From the NCBI GenBank assembly GCA_016185305.1, contig JACPNV010000099.1, forward strand, positions 1 to 55,301: DNA of 55,301 bases. The letters are read 5' to 3'. Positions 31,688-41,341 of this stretch are shown here, piece by piece. Origin of the DNA: Actinomycetota bacterium (GTDB taxonomy: Bacteria > Actinomycetota > Acidimicrobiia > Acidimicrobiales > Acidimicrobilacustridaceae). Under the pieces are notes generated by a model. It was not told where the DNA came from. It did not search any database and saw only the letters and a list, made by a program, of their open reading frames with translations. Made by a program: the position numbers and the translations under genes. Position 1 is the stretch's first letter, and each line of letters begins with the position of its first letter.

Positions 31688-33468
31688 TGTGGGAAGGGGC
31701 CGTCGACCCCGAAGACCACATCGATGTCGCCGACGCCCGCAAGATCGTGCGGCGCTCGTTCCGCATGATGCGGCCGTACAAGCGGCAGGTGGTCCTCTCC
31801 CTCGTGTTCATCGTGGTCTTCACGGTGTCCGTCCCGATCGGTCCGCTGCTGATCAAGTACGGCATCGACCGCGGCATCACCGGCGAGGACGGGCAGGCGC
31901 TGAACCGCGCGGTCATCGGCTACGTCATCATCGGGGTGCTGGCCTACCTCTCGTACCGCATGCTGGTGATGACGATGAGCAGAGCCGGTGAGGGGTTCTT
32001 GCGCGATCTCCGCCGCCGGTTGTTCGATCATCTGCAGCGCCTCTCGATGACCTTCTATGACCGGCACAAGGCCGGCATCCTCGTCTCGCGGATGACTTCC
32101 GACATCGACACGCTCGCTGAACTGATGCAGTTCGGGCTCCAGCAGTTCGTGATGAACGTCCTGTTGCTCGCGTTCTCGATCGTGCTGCTGGCGGTCGTCT
32201 CGTGGCAGCTCTTGCTGCTGTGCCTGATCGCCCTGCCTTTCGTGGTGATCGCCAGCATCAAGTTCCGGCGTGACGCCAACCGGGCCTACCTCGATGTCCG
32301 CGACCGCATCGGCCACACGTTGTCGCGCCTGCAAGAGGGTCTTGCCGGCGTGCGTGTCATCCAGGCCTACGGCCGGGAAGACACCGAGATCGGGCGGTTC
32401 GCGGACGAGAACCGGGCGCTCTACGACGCGCACATGCAGTCTGTGTGGGTGCAGTCGTGGTACCTGCCGGTGATCGAGATGGCCGGCTTGGGCTCGACGG
32501 CGCTGATCGTCGGCGTGGGCGGCTGGATGACGATCAACGGAGCCATCACGATCGGCACGATCGCGTTCTTCGTGCTCACCCTGAACAACTTGTTCGAGCC
32601 GGTACAGCAGTTGAGCCAGCTCTTCAACACCGTGCAGTCCGCAGGCGCGGGGCTGAAAAAGGTGTTCGAGTTGCTCGATACCGAGATCGACGTCAACGAG
32701 CGCCCGGGCGCAGTCGACCTGCCCGAGCGGGGTGACATCGTGGTCGACCACGTGACGTTCGCCTACGGGGATGGCACGCCGGTCTTGCGCGACGTCTCGC
32801 TGACGATCGCCAGCGGCGAGCGGTTGGCTCTCGTCGGCCCGACCGGCGCAGGCAAGTCGACGCTCGCCAAGCTCGTCGCCCGCTTCTATGACCCCACCGA
32901 GGGATCGATCACCTTCGGAGGTGTCGACCTGCGCGGCGGTACCCTGGGGTCGTTGCGCGAGCGCATCGTCGTCGTGCCGCAGGAGGGCTTCTTGTTCAAC
33001 GGCACGATCCGCGAGAACGTGCGCATCGCCCGCCACACCGCTACCGACGAAGAGATCGAGACGGCGTTGCGCGAGGTCGGCGTCTTCGAGCGCTTCGCAT
33101 CGCTTCCAGAGGGTCTTGACACCGAGGTGCGCGAGCGAGGTTCGCGGTTGTCCGCCGGCGAGAAGCAACTCGTCTCGCTTGCCCGGGCGGCGCTGGTGGA
33201 TCCGGCCCTGCTCGTGCTCGACGAAGCCACCTCCTCGCTCGATCCCGGCACCGAGGTTCTGGTCGAGGAGGCGATGGCGCGCTTGATGCACGGCCGCACG
33301 GTGATCGTGATCGCCCATCGGCTGTCCACGGCCGAACGGGCCGATCGAGTCGGTGTCGTTGCCGACGGCCGGCTGGTCGAGCTCGACACGCACGACGAGC
33401 TGGTCGCCAACGAGGGCCACTACGCCGAGCTCTTCTCCACCTGGCAGGGTGGCCTCCACGCCGCCTGA
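31684..33468 (+). CDS. ABC exporter half-transporter 2 (catalytic Glu intact)
   Basis: The 594-residue protein has six transmembrane helices (about 35-325) and an ATPase domain with GPTGAGKST, LLVLDEATSSLD (Glu present) and VIAHRLST. The signature is LSAGEKQLVS rather than LSGGQ. Since each composite site uses one partner's Walker B and the other's signature, the pair has one consensus and one degenerate site. GTG 31684 or ATG 31687 both overlap the upstream stop. Substrate unknown (lipid or drug export is common). Confidence 0.93.
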   Translation: MMWEGAVDPEDHIDVADARKIVRRSFRMMRPYKRQVVLSLVFIVVFTVSVPIGPLLIKYGIDRGITGEDGQALNRAVIGYVIIGVLAYLSYRMLVMTMSRAGEGFLRDLRRRLFDHLQRLSMTFYDRHKAGILVSRMTSDIDTLAELMQFGLQQFVMNVLLLAFSIVLLAVVSWQLLLLCLIALPFVVIASIKFRRDANRAYLDVRDRIGHTLSRLQEGLAGVRVIQAYGREDTEIGRFADENRALYDAHMQSVWVQSWYLPVIEMAGLGSTALIVGVGGWMTINGAITIGTIAFFVLTLNNLFEPVQQLSQLFNTVQSAGAGLKKVFELLDTEIDVNERPGAVDLPERGDIVVDHVTFAYGDGTPVLRDVSLTIASGERLALVGPTGAGKSTLAKLVARFYDPTEGSITFGGVDLRGGTLGSLRERIVVVPQEGFLFNGTIRENVRIARHTATDEEIETALREVGVFERFASLPEGLDTEVRERGSRLSAGEKQLVSLARAALVDPALLVLDEATSSLDPGTEVLVEEAMARLMHGRTVIVIAHRLSTAERADRVGVVADGRLVELDTHDELVANEGHYAELFSTWQGGLHAA

Positions 33469-33482
33469 TGCCAAGATGATCT

Positions 33483-33542
33483 AGCTGCCTGGGGGGCTGC
33501 GCCCCCACGCGCTCTCCGCTGGCGCTCCGAGCGCTCCCCATC
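33483..33542 (-). repeat. Dispersed intergenic repeat, copy 2
   Basis: On the minus strand it reads GATGGGGAGCGCTCGGAGCG through GGGGGCGCAGCCCCC to CAGGCAGCT. It is nearly identical to copy 1 (2233-2291). It contains a GGGGGCGCAGCCCCC hairpin and sits in the convergent gap between the ABC exporter and the GGDEF-EAL gene. Confidence 0.85.
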
Positions 33543-33641
33543 ACCGGCGGGCTCCCTGGCGGTCGCGCCACCGGCCGGCGCTTGCCCCATCCCCAACAAA
33601 TTGTCGATCCGTTGGCCGCAAGCGCCTATGGGTGCGGGTGA

Positions 33642-36600
33642 TCAGCGCTGGCGGAGACGATCAGCGGCGTCGAAGACGGTGAGCAGCGGCGTGATGTCGT
33701 CGGCAAGTTGGGGTTCGGCGAACATGAACCCCTGCGCCGCGTGGCAGCCGAGCTCGCGGAGTCGCTCGAGCTGCTCTGGTGTCTCCACGCCTTCGGCCAC
33801 GGCTTCGAGCTCGAGCGTGTGAGCGAGGCCGATGATCGCGGCCACGATCGCCGAGTCTTCGGGGTCGGGGCCGAGACCGTCGATGAACGACTGGTCGACT
33901 TTGATGACGTCGACGGGGAACTTCCGCAGGTAGCTCAGCGAGGAGTAGCCCGTGCCGAAGTCGTCGATGGCGAGGATCACGCCGAGGGCCTTCAGCGCCC
34001 ATAGCGTGTCGATCACCACCGGCGCGTCCTCCATCAGCGTGCTCTCGGTGATCTCGAGGCAAAGCTTGTGAGGGCTGAGCTTGGATCGTTGCAGCACGCC
34101 GTCGACGAGATCGGGGATGTTGGACGCGGAGAGCTGCCGGGCCGAGAGGTTCACGTTCACCCGGGGGGCGTTGTCACCGAGGAGCAGCTCCCATTCGTGC
34201 CCTTGCTGGCACGCACGCGTGAGAACCTGCAAGCCGAGGCCCACGATCTGGCCCGTCTCCTCGGCGACCTCGATGAACTCCTTCGGGAGCAGCAGCCCGC
34301 GGCTGGGATGGTTCCAGCGGGCGAGCGCTTCGACGCTGGTGAGCCTGCCGTCCTTGATCGAGTAGCACGGCTGGAAGTAGACGGCGATCTGGCCGCTCTC
34401 GATGGCGAGCGCGAGCTGGTCGGCCACCTCGACGCGGCCCAGCGTCCGCCGGCGCATCGACTCGTCGAACAGCTCGAGCCGCGCCCGCCCGAGGTCTTTG
34501 GCGCGGTACATCGCGGCATCCGCATCGCGGAGCAACGACTCCGGGTGGGCGAAACCGCCGTCGGAGAGGGCAACGCCCACGCTGGCGGTGATCGACAGCT
34601 CGTGGGTTCCGAGCACGATCGGCTCGGTCTCGAGTGTCGTCGTGATGCGCTGGGCGATGGCCGTCGCTTGCTTGTCGTCGTTCACGTCGCGACAGACGAC
34701 CACGAACTCGTCGCCTCCCAGCCTGGCCACGAGATCTCCGGGGCGCAGCACGTGCGAGATGCGACGGGCCGCCTCGATCAACAACTCGTCACCGGCATCG
34801 TGCCCCAGGCTGTCGTTGACGCCCTTGAAGCGATCGAGGTCGAGGAACAGGAGCGCCAGCAGCGTGCCGTGTGCACGCGCACTGGCCAAGGCGTCCTCGA
34901 GCTCGGCGAGCAGGAGGGTGCGATTGGGCAGATCGGTGAGGCTGTCGTGCGTCGCCTGATGTGTCAACACTTCCGCGGCACGCCGTCGCTCGGTCACGTC
35001 GCGGCCAACGGCGGAGATGTGCTGGAGGTGGCCGTCGTTGTCGCGGTGCCCGACGAGGTTGAGCCATACCTGCACCACACCGCCGTCGCTCCCTCGCATG
35101 TCGAGCTCGCCACTCCACACATCGCCTCGTGCCAGCGCGGGCATCACCGCGCCGCGCAGCGTCTCCTGCGCATTGTCGGTGAACACGTCGGCAACGGTCG
35201 GTGGTCCCGCCGCCGGGTCGTGATCGCCGAGCATCTCCCTCCCGGCACGGTTCATGTACAGAACTCGACCCGATGCAGAGTCGACGATCCCGACCATGTC
35301 GCTCGTCGACTCGACGATGCTCGCCAGGCGTTCGGTCTCCTCTTGCGCTTCGACGAGCGGGGAGATGTCTTCGATCGAACCGACGAAGCCGCTGATCGCG
35401 TGTTCGTCGTCGAGGATCGGCGCGCCCCGGGCACTGACCCACTTCACTCGGCCCGCCTCTGGCACGATCCGGTACTGCAGGTGGAAGGGATCGCGGCTCT
35501 TCGTCGCAGAGCTGAGGAGCTCGGCGACGTGCTTGCGATCGTCGGGATGCACCAGCGCGAGTTTGGGAACATCGCCCAACTCGTGCTCGGACATCTCGCT
35601 GATGGTGAACCAGCGAGGGTTGACGTAGACCGGAACACCCGAAGCATCGGTGTGGTAGACGCCGACGGGAAGCGACTCGGCGAGGGTACGGAACCGGGCC
35701 TCGCTCTCGCGCAGCTCGTCCTCGGCGGTCTTCCGGTCCGTGATGTCCGAGAACGAGAGCACCACGCAGTACGGCTCGTTGCTGTCAGGATGGAAGAGGG
35801 GTACCGCGTTGAGCAGGCACCAGCGCATCTCGCCGCTAGGCCGCTGGACGCCGCGCAACACGTCGTACTGTGGTTGCCCGGACACGAGCGCTTGGATCGA
35901 GGGTCGATCGGCGTGCTCCGCCGGGCGTCCGTCGCCGTGGACTGTTGCGGCGCTTGCCAGGAACTCGAGTGTCAGCTCTTCGCCCGGCGGAACGCCGATG
36001 ATGCGTTTGGCGCTGTCGTTCGCGTCGATCACCCGATCGAAGTCGTGCACGATCACGCCCTCGTGCAACGACCCGATGACCGCGCGGCTGCGAGCTTCGC
36101 TGTCACGGAGGCGTCGCTCACTCTCGCGGAGCGCTTCTTCGGCGCCGCGCCGTTCTGTGATGTCTTGCAGGACGGAGTGGATGTGGAGCTCGTCGCCATC
36201 GCGCAGCAGAGACGTGCCGCCGAGCACGCAGACGACCGACCCATCAGGCCGGACGAGCCGCCTCTCGCGTTCGAAGTAGGTGACCTCACCTCGCAGCAGC
36301 TTCGCGAGCTCTTCGGTCATGGCCTGGTGGTCGCTGGGGTGGAGCAACCGGTCAGGAGGAACCGCAAGGAGCTCGGCGGCCGTGGACCGCATGAGCGTCT
36401 CGAAGGCATGGTTCACTTCGAGAAGCGTGCCATCGACTTGCATCACCACTTGCGCGACGGGTGACTCGTCGACGAGCTTGCGATAGCGCCGCTCGCTCCG
36501 GCTCAACGCCTCCTCGGCGAGCTTCTGTTCGGAGATGTCGACGATGAACGACTGGAAGCCCTTCGGCCTCCCCTCCGCGTCACGTTCGACGGTGATGCTG

Positions 36601-37070
36601 CTCGAGACCCAGACCCAGGAGCCGTCCTTGCGCCGAAGGCGCCGTTCGCTGCGGACGTGGTCGACCGACTCGGCCAGAAGGTCGTCGACGATGCTCTGGA
36701 GCGCCGGCTGGTCGTCAGGATGCACGAACTCCGCTGCTCTCCGCCCGATCACCTCCTCAACCGTGCAGCCGAGGAGGTCGGCCCATGCGGGGTTGACCTC
36801 GACCAGCCGACCGGTCACCTCGCAGATGGCCTGCCCGACCGGACTGTTGGCGATCAGGCGCTCGTAGCGCTGTTCGACTTCGGTGGCGTTGACTCCACGG
36901 TTCTGGTTGCGGCCGGCGCGCGGATCGCCAGCGTGGCTGCCCGTGGCGGCTGGCAGCGGGTCGCTGCTGGGAGAGTCGAGGCCTGCGCCCGTGATCGATG
37001 CCATGCCCGCGGCAAGTGTATGGCGATGGGCCCCGAGGGGCCGGCGCACTGGAGCTCGCCATGACATCAT
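33642..37070 (-). CDS. Multi-PAS GGDEF-EAL cyclic-di-GMP protein
   Basis: The 1142-residue cytoplasmic protein has five PAS/PAC units (about residues 65-185, 190-310, 325-450, 455-575, 580-705). A GGDEF domain follows (about 720-880) with RLGGDEF, preceded at the usual distance by RPGD, an RxxD inhibitory site. The EAL domain (about 890-1135) has [18 protein letters not shown] and [13 protein letters not shown]. Both active-site motifs look intact, so synthesis and hydrolysis of c-di-GMP are possible. No membrane segment is seen. ATG 37004 is an alternative start; neither has a clear Shine-Dalgarno. It is divergent from sufB. Confidence 0.93.
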   Translation of the reverse strand: MMSWRAPVRRPLGAHRHTLAAGMASITGAGLDSPSSDPLPAATGSHAGDPRAGRNQNRGVNATEVEQRYERLIANSPVGQAICEVTGRLVEVNPAWADLLGCTVEEVIGRRAAEFVHPDDQPALQSIVDDLLAESVDHVRSERRLRRKDGSWVWVSSSITVERDAEGRPKGFQSFIVDISEQKLAEEALSRSERRYRKLVDESPVAQVVMQVDGTLLEVNHAFETLMRSTAAELLAVPPDRLLHPSDHQAMTEELAKLLRGEVTYFERERRLVRPDGSVVCVLGGTSLLRDGDELHIHSVLQDITERRGAEEALRESERRLRDSEARSRAVIGSLHEGVIVHDFDRVIDANDSAKRIIGVPPGEELTLEFLASAATVHGDGRPAEHADRPSIQALVSGQPQYDVLRGVQRPSGEMRWCLLNAVPLFHPDSNEPYCVVLSFSDITDRKTAEDELRESEARFRTLAESLPVGVYHTDASGVPVYVNPRWFTISEMSEHELGDVPKLALVHPDDRKHVAELLSSATKSRDPFHLQYRIVPEAGRVKWVSARGAPILDDEHAISGFVGSIEDISPLVEAQEETERLASIVESTSDMVGIVDSASGRVLYMNRAGREMLGDHDPAAGPPTVADVFTDNAQETLRGAVMPALARGDVWSGELDMRGSDGGVVQVWLNLVGHRDNDGHLQHISAVGRDVTERRRAAEVLTHQATHDSLTDLPNRTLLLAELEDALASARAHGTLLALLFLDLDRFKGVNDSLGHDAGDELLIEAARRISHVLRPGDLVARLGGDEFVVVCRDVNDDKQATAIAQRITTTLETEPIVLGTHELSITASVGVALSDGGFAHPESLLRDADAAMYRAKDLGRARLELFDESMRRRTLGRVEVADQLALAIESGQIAVYFQPCYSIKDGRLTSVEALARWNHPSRGLLLPKEFIEVAEETGQIVGLGLQVLTRACQQGHEWELLLGDNAPRVNVNLSARQLSASNIPDLVDGVLQRSKLSPHKLCLEITESTLMEDAPVVIDTLWALKALGVILAIDDFGTGYSSLSYLRKFPVDVIKVDQSFIDGLGPDPEDSAIVAAIIGLAHTLELEAVAEGVETPEQLERLRELGCHAAQGFMFAEPQLADDITPLLTVFDAADRLRQR

Positions 37071-37102
37071 CGGTCGGGTGGTTTCGGTTGGGGGAGTTGT
37101 TA

Positions 37103-37122
37103 CTATCGGCGTAGGAGAAATT
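37103..37122 (+). promoter_or_regulatory. SUF operator-like palindrome, sufB site
   Basis: CTATCGGCGTAG followed by GAGAAATT, 51 bp before the sufB start. The core CTAT-n4-GTAG and the tail match the sites before sufD (39774-39795) and sufC2 (45135-45154). Likely bound by one shared regulator. Confidence 0.65.
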
Positions 37123-37173
37123 CAGACCCGGCACGAGTGCGTGCTCGCGCACGAGACAGAGGAGCCTGCGCCC

Positions 37174-38574
37174 ATGTCCACCGATCTCGGACTCGACCTT
37201 TCCAAGTACAAGCTCGGCTGGAGCGACGCGGAGGACTACGTCTTCAAGCCCAAGAGGGGTCTGAACGAGGAGATCGTCCGCGAGATGTCGTGGATGAAGG
37301 GCGAGCCGAACTGGATGCTCGCCGAGCGCCTGAAGTCGCTGAAGCACTTCGAGAAGCGGCCCATGCCCACCTGGGGCGGCGACATGTCGGAGATCTACTT
37401 CGACGACATCTACTACTACATCAAGCCGACCGAGGCGCAGGTCGACGAGTGGGACGAGCTGCCCGAGTCGATCAAGAACACCTACGAGAAGCTCGGTATC
37501 CCCGAAGCCGAGCGCAAGTACCTCGCCGGCGTCACCGCGCAGTACGAGAGCGAGGTCGTTTTCCACCGCAACCGCGACGACCTCGAACGGCAGGGCGTGA
37601 TCTTCTGCGATATGGACACGGCGCTTCGGGAGTACCCCGAGCTCGTGAAGCAATACTTCGGCAAGGTGATCCCGAAGAACGACAACAAGTTCGCGGCGCT
37701 CAACACCAGTGTCTGGAGCGGAGGCAGCTTTATCTACGTACCGCCCGGCGTGAACGTCGACATGCCGCTGCAGGCGTACTTCCGCATCAACGCCGAGAAC
37801 ATGGGGCAGTTCGAGCGCACGCTGATCATCGCCGACGAAGGCAGCCAGGTGCACTACATCGAAGGCTGCTCGGCGCCGGTCTACACGAGTGACTCGCTGC
37901 ACTCCGCCGTGGTCGAGATCATCGTCAAGCCGAGCGCTCGCGTCACGTACACGACGATCCAGAACTGGTCGAACAACGTCTTCAACCTCGTGACCAAGCG
38001 CGCCCGCGTCGAAGCCGAAGGCCACATGGAATGGATCGATGGCAACATAGGTAGCCGTCTCACGATGAAGTATCCCGCCGTGTACATGGTCGGCCCCAAG
38101 GCATCCGGCGAGGTGCTCTCGGTCGCCTACGCCGGCCCGGGGCAGCATCAAGATGCCGGCGCCAAGATGGTGCACGCGGCGCCGGAGACCACGTCGAAGA
38201 TCGTGTCGAAGTCCATCTCGAAAGACGGTGGTCGCACGAGCTATCGGGGCTTGGTACGGGTCGATGACGACGCGTACGGCTGCAAGAGCCATGTGCAGTG
38301 CGACGCGCTCATCCTCGACGAAGACAGCGTCTCTGACACCTTCCCGTACATGGAGGTCGGCGCCCGCGACGCCAACGTCGGCCACGAGGCGACGGTGTCG
38401 CGCGTCGCGGACGAGCAGATGTTCTATCTGATGAGCCGGGGGCTCACCGAGGAGCAAGCGATGGGCATGATCGTCAACGGCTTCATCGAGCCGGTCACCC
38501 GCACGCTGCCCATGGAGTACGCCGTCGAGTGGAGCCGGCTCATCGAGCTGCAGATGGAGGGGTCCGTCGGCTGA
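37174..38574 (+). CDS. sufB: SufB, Fe-S cluster scaffold subunit
   Basis: The 466-residue protein matches SufB over its length: N-terminal [54 protein letters not shown] and the C-terminal [25 protein letters not shown] carries the conserved scaffold Cys. SufB acts with SufC and SufD to build clusters using sulfur from SufS-SufU. An AGAGGAG Shine-Dalgarno lies 9 nt before ATG 37174. Unusually, sufD does not follow directly: three other genes intervene. Confidence 0.97.
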   Translation: MSTDLGLDLSKYKLGWSDAEDYVFKPKRGLNEEIVREMSWMKGEPNWMLAERLKSLKHFEKRPMPTWGGDMSEIYFDDIYYYIKPTEAQVDEWDELPESIKNTYEKLGIPEAERKYLAGVTAQYESEVVFHRNRDDLERQGVIFCDMDTALREYPELVKQYFGKVIPKNDNKFAALNTSVWSGGSFIYVPPGVNVDMPLQAYFRINAENMGQFERTLIIADEGSQVHYIEGCSAPVYTSDSLHSAVVEIIVKPSARVTYTTIQNWSNNVFNLVTKRARVEAEGHMEWIDGNIGSRLTMKYPAVYMVGPKASGEVLSVAYAGPGQHQDAGAKMVHAAPETTSKIVSKSISKDGGRTSYRGLVRVDDDAYGCKSHVQCDALILDEDSVSDTFPYMEVGARDANVGHEATVSRVADEQMFYLMSRGLTEEQAMGMIVNGFIEPVTRTLPMEYAVEWSRLIELQMEGSVG

Positions 38575-38683
38575 TGGTCCGGGCCGGAGAAGCCCTCCCG
38601 GCCCAGGTGCGCCGAACTACAGTGATCCGGGCCGGTCGACGAAAGGGCACCGCCATGAGCGATCAAAGGGCAACCTCGACGAC

Positions 38684-38863
38684 ATGGTGGCGCAGGCCAA
38701 GGCGACCCCCGTAGAGCCGTCGTCGGCCCCTGCATCGGAGCCCGCATCGCAGGAGCCCGACTCGAGCGACAGTGGCAACCGCGAGATGCTGATGATCGCC
38801 GGGGTGATCGTGATCGTCATCATCGTCTTCGTGGTCATGTACCTCGTCTACAAGAGTCGCTAG
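38684..38863 (+). CDS. Small membrane protein, possibly frameshifted at its start
   Basis: The ORF from ATG 38684 encodes 59 residues: MVAQAKATPVEP, an acidic Ser/Pro-rich linker, a transmembrane helix (MLMIAGVIVIVIIVFVVMYL) and YKSR. Its stop directly precedes the FHA gene. The only nearby ATG with a good Shine-Dalgarno (AAAGGG, 7 nt) is at 38655 in another frame, giving MSDQRATS. Adding one base near 38657-38665 would give a 69-residue protein reading MS-x-SKGNLDDMVAQAKA. A sequencing error or a recent frameshift is likely. Confidence 0.55.
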   Translation: MVAQAKATPVEPSSAPASEPASQEPDSSDSGNREMLMIAGVIVIVIIVFVVMYLVYKSR

Positions 38864-39298
38864 ATGACAGACGTCTTCTGGGTCCAGGTGCTCGAGCCTG
38901 GCCATCCTTCCCGGATCGAGAAGGTCGATGCGGAGATCGAGGTGGGCCGTGATTGTGACGGGATGCTCGTCGACGACCCGACCGTGTCGCGCCGCCACAT
39001 CCGGCTGGAACCGACCGAGGTCGGTCTGGTCGTCGTCGACCTCGGCAGCGCCAACGGCACGTTCATCGACGGCGACCGCATCGACGATCCGGTGTTCCTC
39101 AAGCCCGGAAGCCGCCTTCGATTGGGCGAGACCGAGATCGTCGTGCATCAGGGCCACGCAACCGAATCCGGCAAGGAGGGCCAGAGTGGGGTGGAGGTCG
39201 TGGGAGACGCCCACCGCATCTCCAAGGAGGCTCGGGGCTTGAACACGGCGGCCGCGAAGACCGCTCGCGCGGATGGGTTCCGTCGCCCCGATCGCTGA
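38864..39298 (+). CDS. FHA-domain protein
   Basis: The 144-residue protein has one forkhead-associated domain (about residues 20-95): IEVGRDCDGMLVDDPTVSRR then DLGSANGTFIDGDRI, with the phosphothreonine-binding Arg, Ser and Asn in place. FHA domains bind phosphothreonine peptides made by Ser/Thr kinases. It starts immediately after the stop of the small membrane protein, so the two are probably coupled. No kinase gene is nearby. Confidence 0.92.
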   Translation: MTDVFWVQVLEPGHPSRIEKVDAEIEVGRDCDGMLVDDPTVSRRHIRLEPTEVGLVVVDLGSANGTFIDGDRIDDPVFLKPGSRLRLGETEIVVHQGHATESGKEGQSGVEVVGDAHRISKEARGLNTAAAKTARADGFRRPDR

Positions 39299-39380
39299 GA
39301 GGTCGCTGACCCACGCCAACGAACCGCCAGTACCCTGAGGCGACGTCACCAGCAGGCGGAGCCCGTAGGAGTTTTGTGCC

Positions 39381-39737
39381 ATGCCCATGCGCGAGGAGTG
39401 CAAGCACTTCGAGAGCCGGACCTACGCCGACGGCGAGACGGTGCGGAAATGCGACCTCGACCTGGCGCCGGAGGCGCCTTGGCGGTGCCCGGAGAGCTGT
39501 TCGAAGTACGAGCGCCGGCTGGCCGACGTGAGCTGGAGCTATGGCACCCTCGTGACGCCGCCGACCCCGGCCGAGCCCCAAGGCGAGGGCATCGGCGACC
39601 TTCTCGACGAGGCAGAAGACATCATCAACGCGGCCGGCCCGCGGATCGTCGCTGAGGTCGCGGCCGAACGGGGGCAGGAGGAGAGCAAGAGAGGCCTGGG
39701 AAAGCTCGTCGCCCGGTTCAAGCGCAAGCGGGGGTAG
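39381..39737 (+). CDS. Cys-containing conserved hypothetical protein
   Basis: The 118-residue protein starts MPMREECKHFESRTY and has four Cys in its first 40 residues (EECKHF, RKCDLD, WRCPESCSKY), a likely metal site. A helical acidic region (DLLDEAEDIINAAG) and a basic tail (KLVARFKRKRG) follow. No named family is recognised. It lies between the FHA gene and sufD on the same strand. Confidence 0.75.
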   Translation: MPMREECKHFESRTYADGETVRKCDLDLAPEAPWRCPESCSKYERRLADVSWSYGTLVTPPTPAEPQGEGIGDLLDEAEDIINAAGPRIVAEVAAERGQEESKRGLGKLVARFKRKRG

Positions 39738-39773
39738 TGGACGGTAGACGGGGGCGGATCGCAGGGCGGGTTC

Positions 39774-39795
39774 AATTTCTCCTACGTCGGTAGGA
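39774..39795 (+). promoter_or_regulatory. SUF operator-like palindrome, sufD site
   Basis: TCCTAC-GTCG-GTAGGA (39780-39795) is a perfect 6-bp-arm palindrome. Read on the minus strand, 39774-39793 gives CTACCGACGTAG plus GAGAAATT, nearly the same as the sufB site. A TATATT at 39796-39801 beside it could be the -10 element, so bound protein would block transcription. Confidence 0.7.
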
Positions 39796-39835
39796 TATAT
39801 TCGCGCCGCCCGCACTCGATCCGACGGAGCCGACT

Positions 39836-41029
39836 CTGACCGTTCTTCCTGCCGAACTCGCCCTCCCCTCGACCGACGAGGAGGTCTGGCGTTACAGCCG
39901 CATCGACGAGCTCGATCTGGCGCGCTACCGCCTGCTTGGCGAGGACCATGAACCTCTCGGCGCGCTCGATGCCGCCCTCGACGATGTGCTGCGCCTGCTC
40001 GGCGAGGTCGCCGGTCTCGCGCTGGTGCGCAACGGCAAGGTGGTGCGGTGCGAGCTCGACGAGGAAGCGACGGCCGCAGGGGTTCGACTCAGCCTCGCCG
40101 AAGCGTCAGACGAGGCGATCGCCGCGCCGCCGGTCGACGTGTTCGGTGAGCTCAACGCCGAGCACGTGTCGGCCCCGGTCGTGGTCGACATCCCTGACGG
40201 CGTGCGCCTCACGCGGCCCATCGCGGTGATCGACTGGCTCGATGCCGACGGGGTGATGACCTTTCCCCGACTCGCCGTGCGGCTGGGTGAAGCGAGCGCG
40301 GCGACCCTCGTCGAGTGGTACGGCTCGACCAACGTGGACTCCTTCGCCGCACCGGTCACCACCCTCGATGTGAGCCAGGCGGCCACGTTCAGCCACGTGG
40401 CGGTGCAGCACCGCGGTCCGCGTGTGTGGCAGATCGCCAACCAGGTCTCGACCGTGGGCAAGGACGCGATGTTCAACGGCTATCAGGCCGCGCTAGGCGG
40501 CGACTACGCCCGCTCGCGCGCAGACTGCCGCTTGGCGGGCCGGGGGGCATCCGGGAACCTGTCGGCGGTGTATTTCGGCACTGGCGACCAGATGCTCGAT
40601 TTCCGCACGTTTCAGCACCATCAGGGCCCCGACACGACGAGCAACCTGTTGTTCAAGGGGGCCGTCGGCGGTCGGTCTCGTTCGGTCTACACCGGGCTGA
40701 TCCGGGTCGAGAAGCAAGCGCGCGGAACGAACGCCTTCCAGACCAATCGAAACATCAAGCTGTCCGACCACGCCTGGGCCGAGTCGGTGCCCAACCTCGA
40801 GATCGAGAACAACGACGTCCGGTGCAGCCATGCATCGACCGTCGGGCCTGTCGACGAAGAGCAACGTTTCTATCTCGAGAGTCGTGGTGTGCCAACCGCG
40901 GTGGCTGAGCGGTTGATCGTCACCGGGTTCTTCGACGAGGTGCTCGTCCGGCTGCCCGTCGATGGCGTGAGCGCCGGTCTTCGCGGGCTCGTTCGCGATC
41001 GCCTCGACCACGAAGGAGTGCTCTCGTGA
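39836..41029 (+). CDS. sufD: SufD, Fe-S cluster scaffold subunit (probable CTG start)
   Basis: The C-terminal region is clearly SufD: QHRGPRVWQIANQVSTVGKD, FQTNRNIKLSDHAWAESVPN, CSHASTVGPVDEEQRFYLES. The first ATG/GTG/TTG in frame is GTG 39986, but the SufD N-terminal signature EVWRYSRIDELDLARYR lies upstream at about 39881-39931 in the same open frame. That frame extends back to a TAG at 39791. CTG 39836, with CGGAG 6 nt upstream, is the best start and gives 397 residues, normal for SufD. No ordinary start codon exists in that interval. The Rieske gene overlaps the stop. Confidence 0.9.
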   Translation: MTVLPAELALPSTDEEVWRYSRIDELDLARYRLLGEDHEPLGALDAALDDVLRLLGEVAGLALVRNGKVVRCELDEEATAAGVRLSLAEASDEAIAAPPVDVFGELNAEHVSAPVVVDIPDGVRLTRPIAVIDWLDADGVMTFPRLAVRLGEASAATLVEWYGSTNVDSFAAPVTTLDVSQAATFSHVAVQHRGPRVWQIANQVSTVGKDAMFNGYQAALGGDYARSRADCRLAGRGASGNLSAVYFGTGDQMLDFRTFQHHQGPDTTSNLLFKGAVGGRSRSVYTGLIRVEKQARGTNAFQTNRNIKLSDHAWAESVPNLEIENNDVRCSHASTVGPVDEEQRFYLESRGVPTAVAERLIVTGFFDEVLVRLPVDGVSAGLRGLVRDRLDHEGVLS

Positions 41030-41340
41030 TGGAGGAACGGATCTGCTCGGTGCGCGATGTGCCGTCCGGCGAAGTTCGCCGGTTCGACCTTGGCAACGTG
41101 GCGATCGCATTGGTGCGCATCGACGACGACTGGTACGCGATCGGCGACCGCTGCACGCACCAAGACATCTCGCTGTCCGAGGGTGAAGTCGATGTCGAGG
41201 GCCGCGAGATCGAGTGCTGGAAGCACGGAAGCTGCTTCTCATTGGAAGACGGGTCGCCGAGCTCGCTGCCGGCCACCAAGCCGGTGCCGGTGTTCGAGGT
41301 CCGCATCGACGGCGACGATGTCTATGTGGTGGTGGGCTGA
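41029..41340 (+). CDS. Rieske-type [2Fe-2S] ferredoxin of the SUF operon
   Basis: The 103-residue protein has Rieske ligands CTHQ and CWKHGSCF. Such a ferredoxin is usual between sufD and sufC in actinobacteria, where it may supply electrons or act as a client. ATG 41029 overlaps the sufD stop (TGATG) with GAAGGAG upstream; GTG 41026 adds one residue. Confidence 0.93.
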   Translation: MEERICSVRDVPSGEVRRFDLGNVAIALVRIDDDWYAIGDRCTHQDISLSEGEVDVEGREIECWKHGSCFSLEDGSPSSLPATKPVPVFEVRIDGDDVYVVVG

Positions 41341-41341
41341 C

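Noticed and set aside
34068..36464. Open frame of 798 codons on the plus strand
   Set aside because: Antisense to the GGDEF-EAL gene, whose motifs are unmistakable; composition is that of a mirror frame.
36757..38457. Open frame of 566 codons on the minus strand
   Set aside because: Covers sufB in antisense and the start of the PAS protein; no domain recognisable.
39986..41029. GTG 39986 as the sufD start
   Set aside because: It would remove the conserved N-terminal WRYSRIDELDL segment and has no Shine-Dalgarno; the upstream CTG is preferred.
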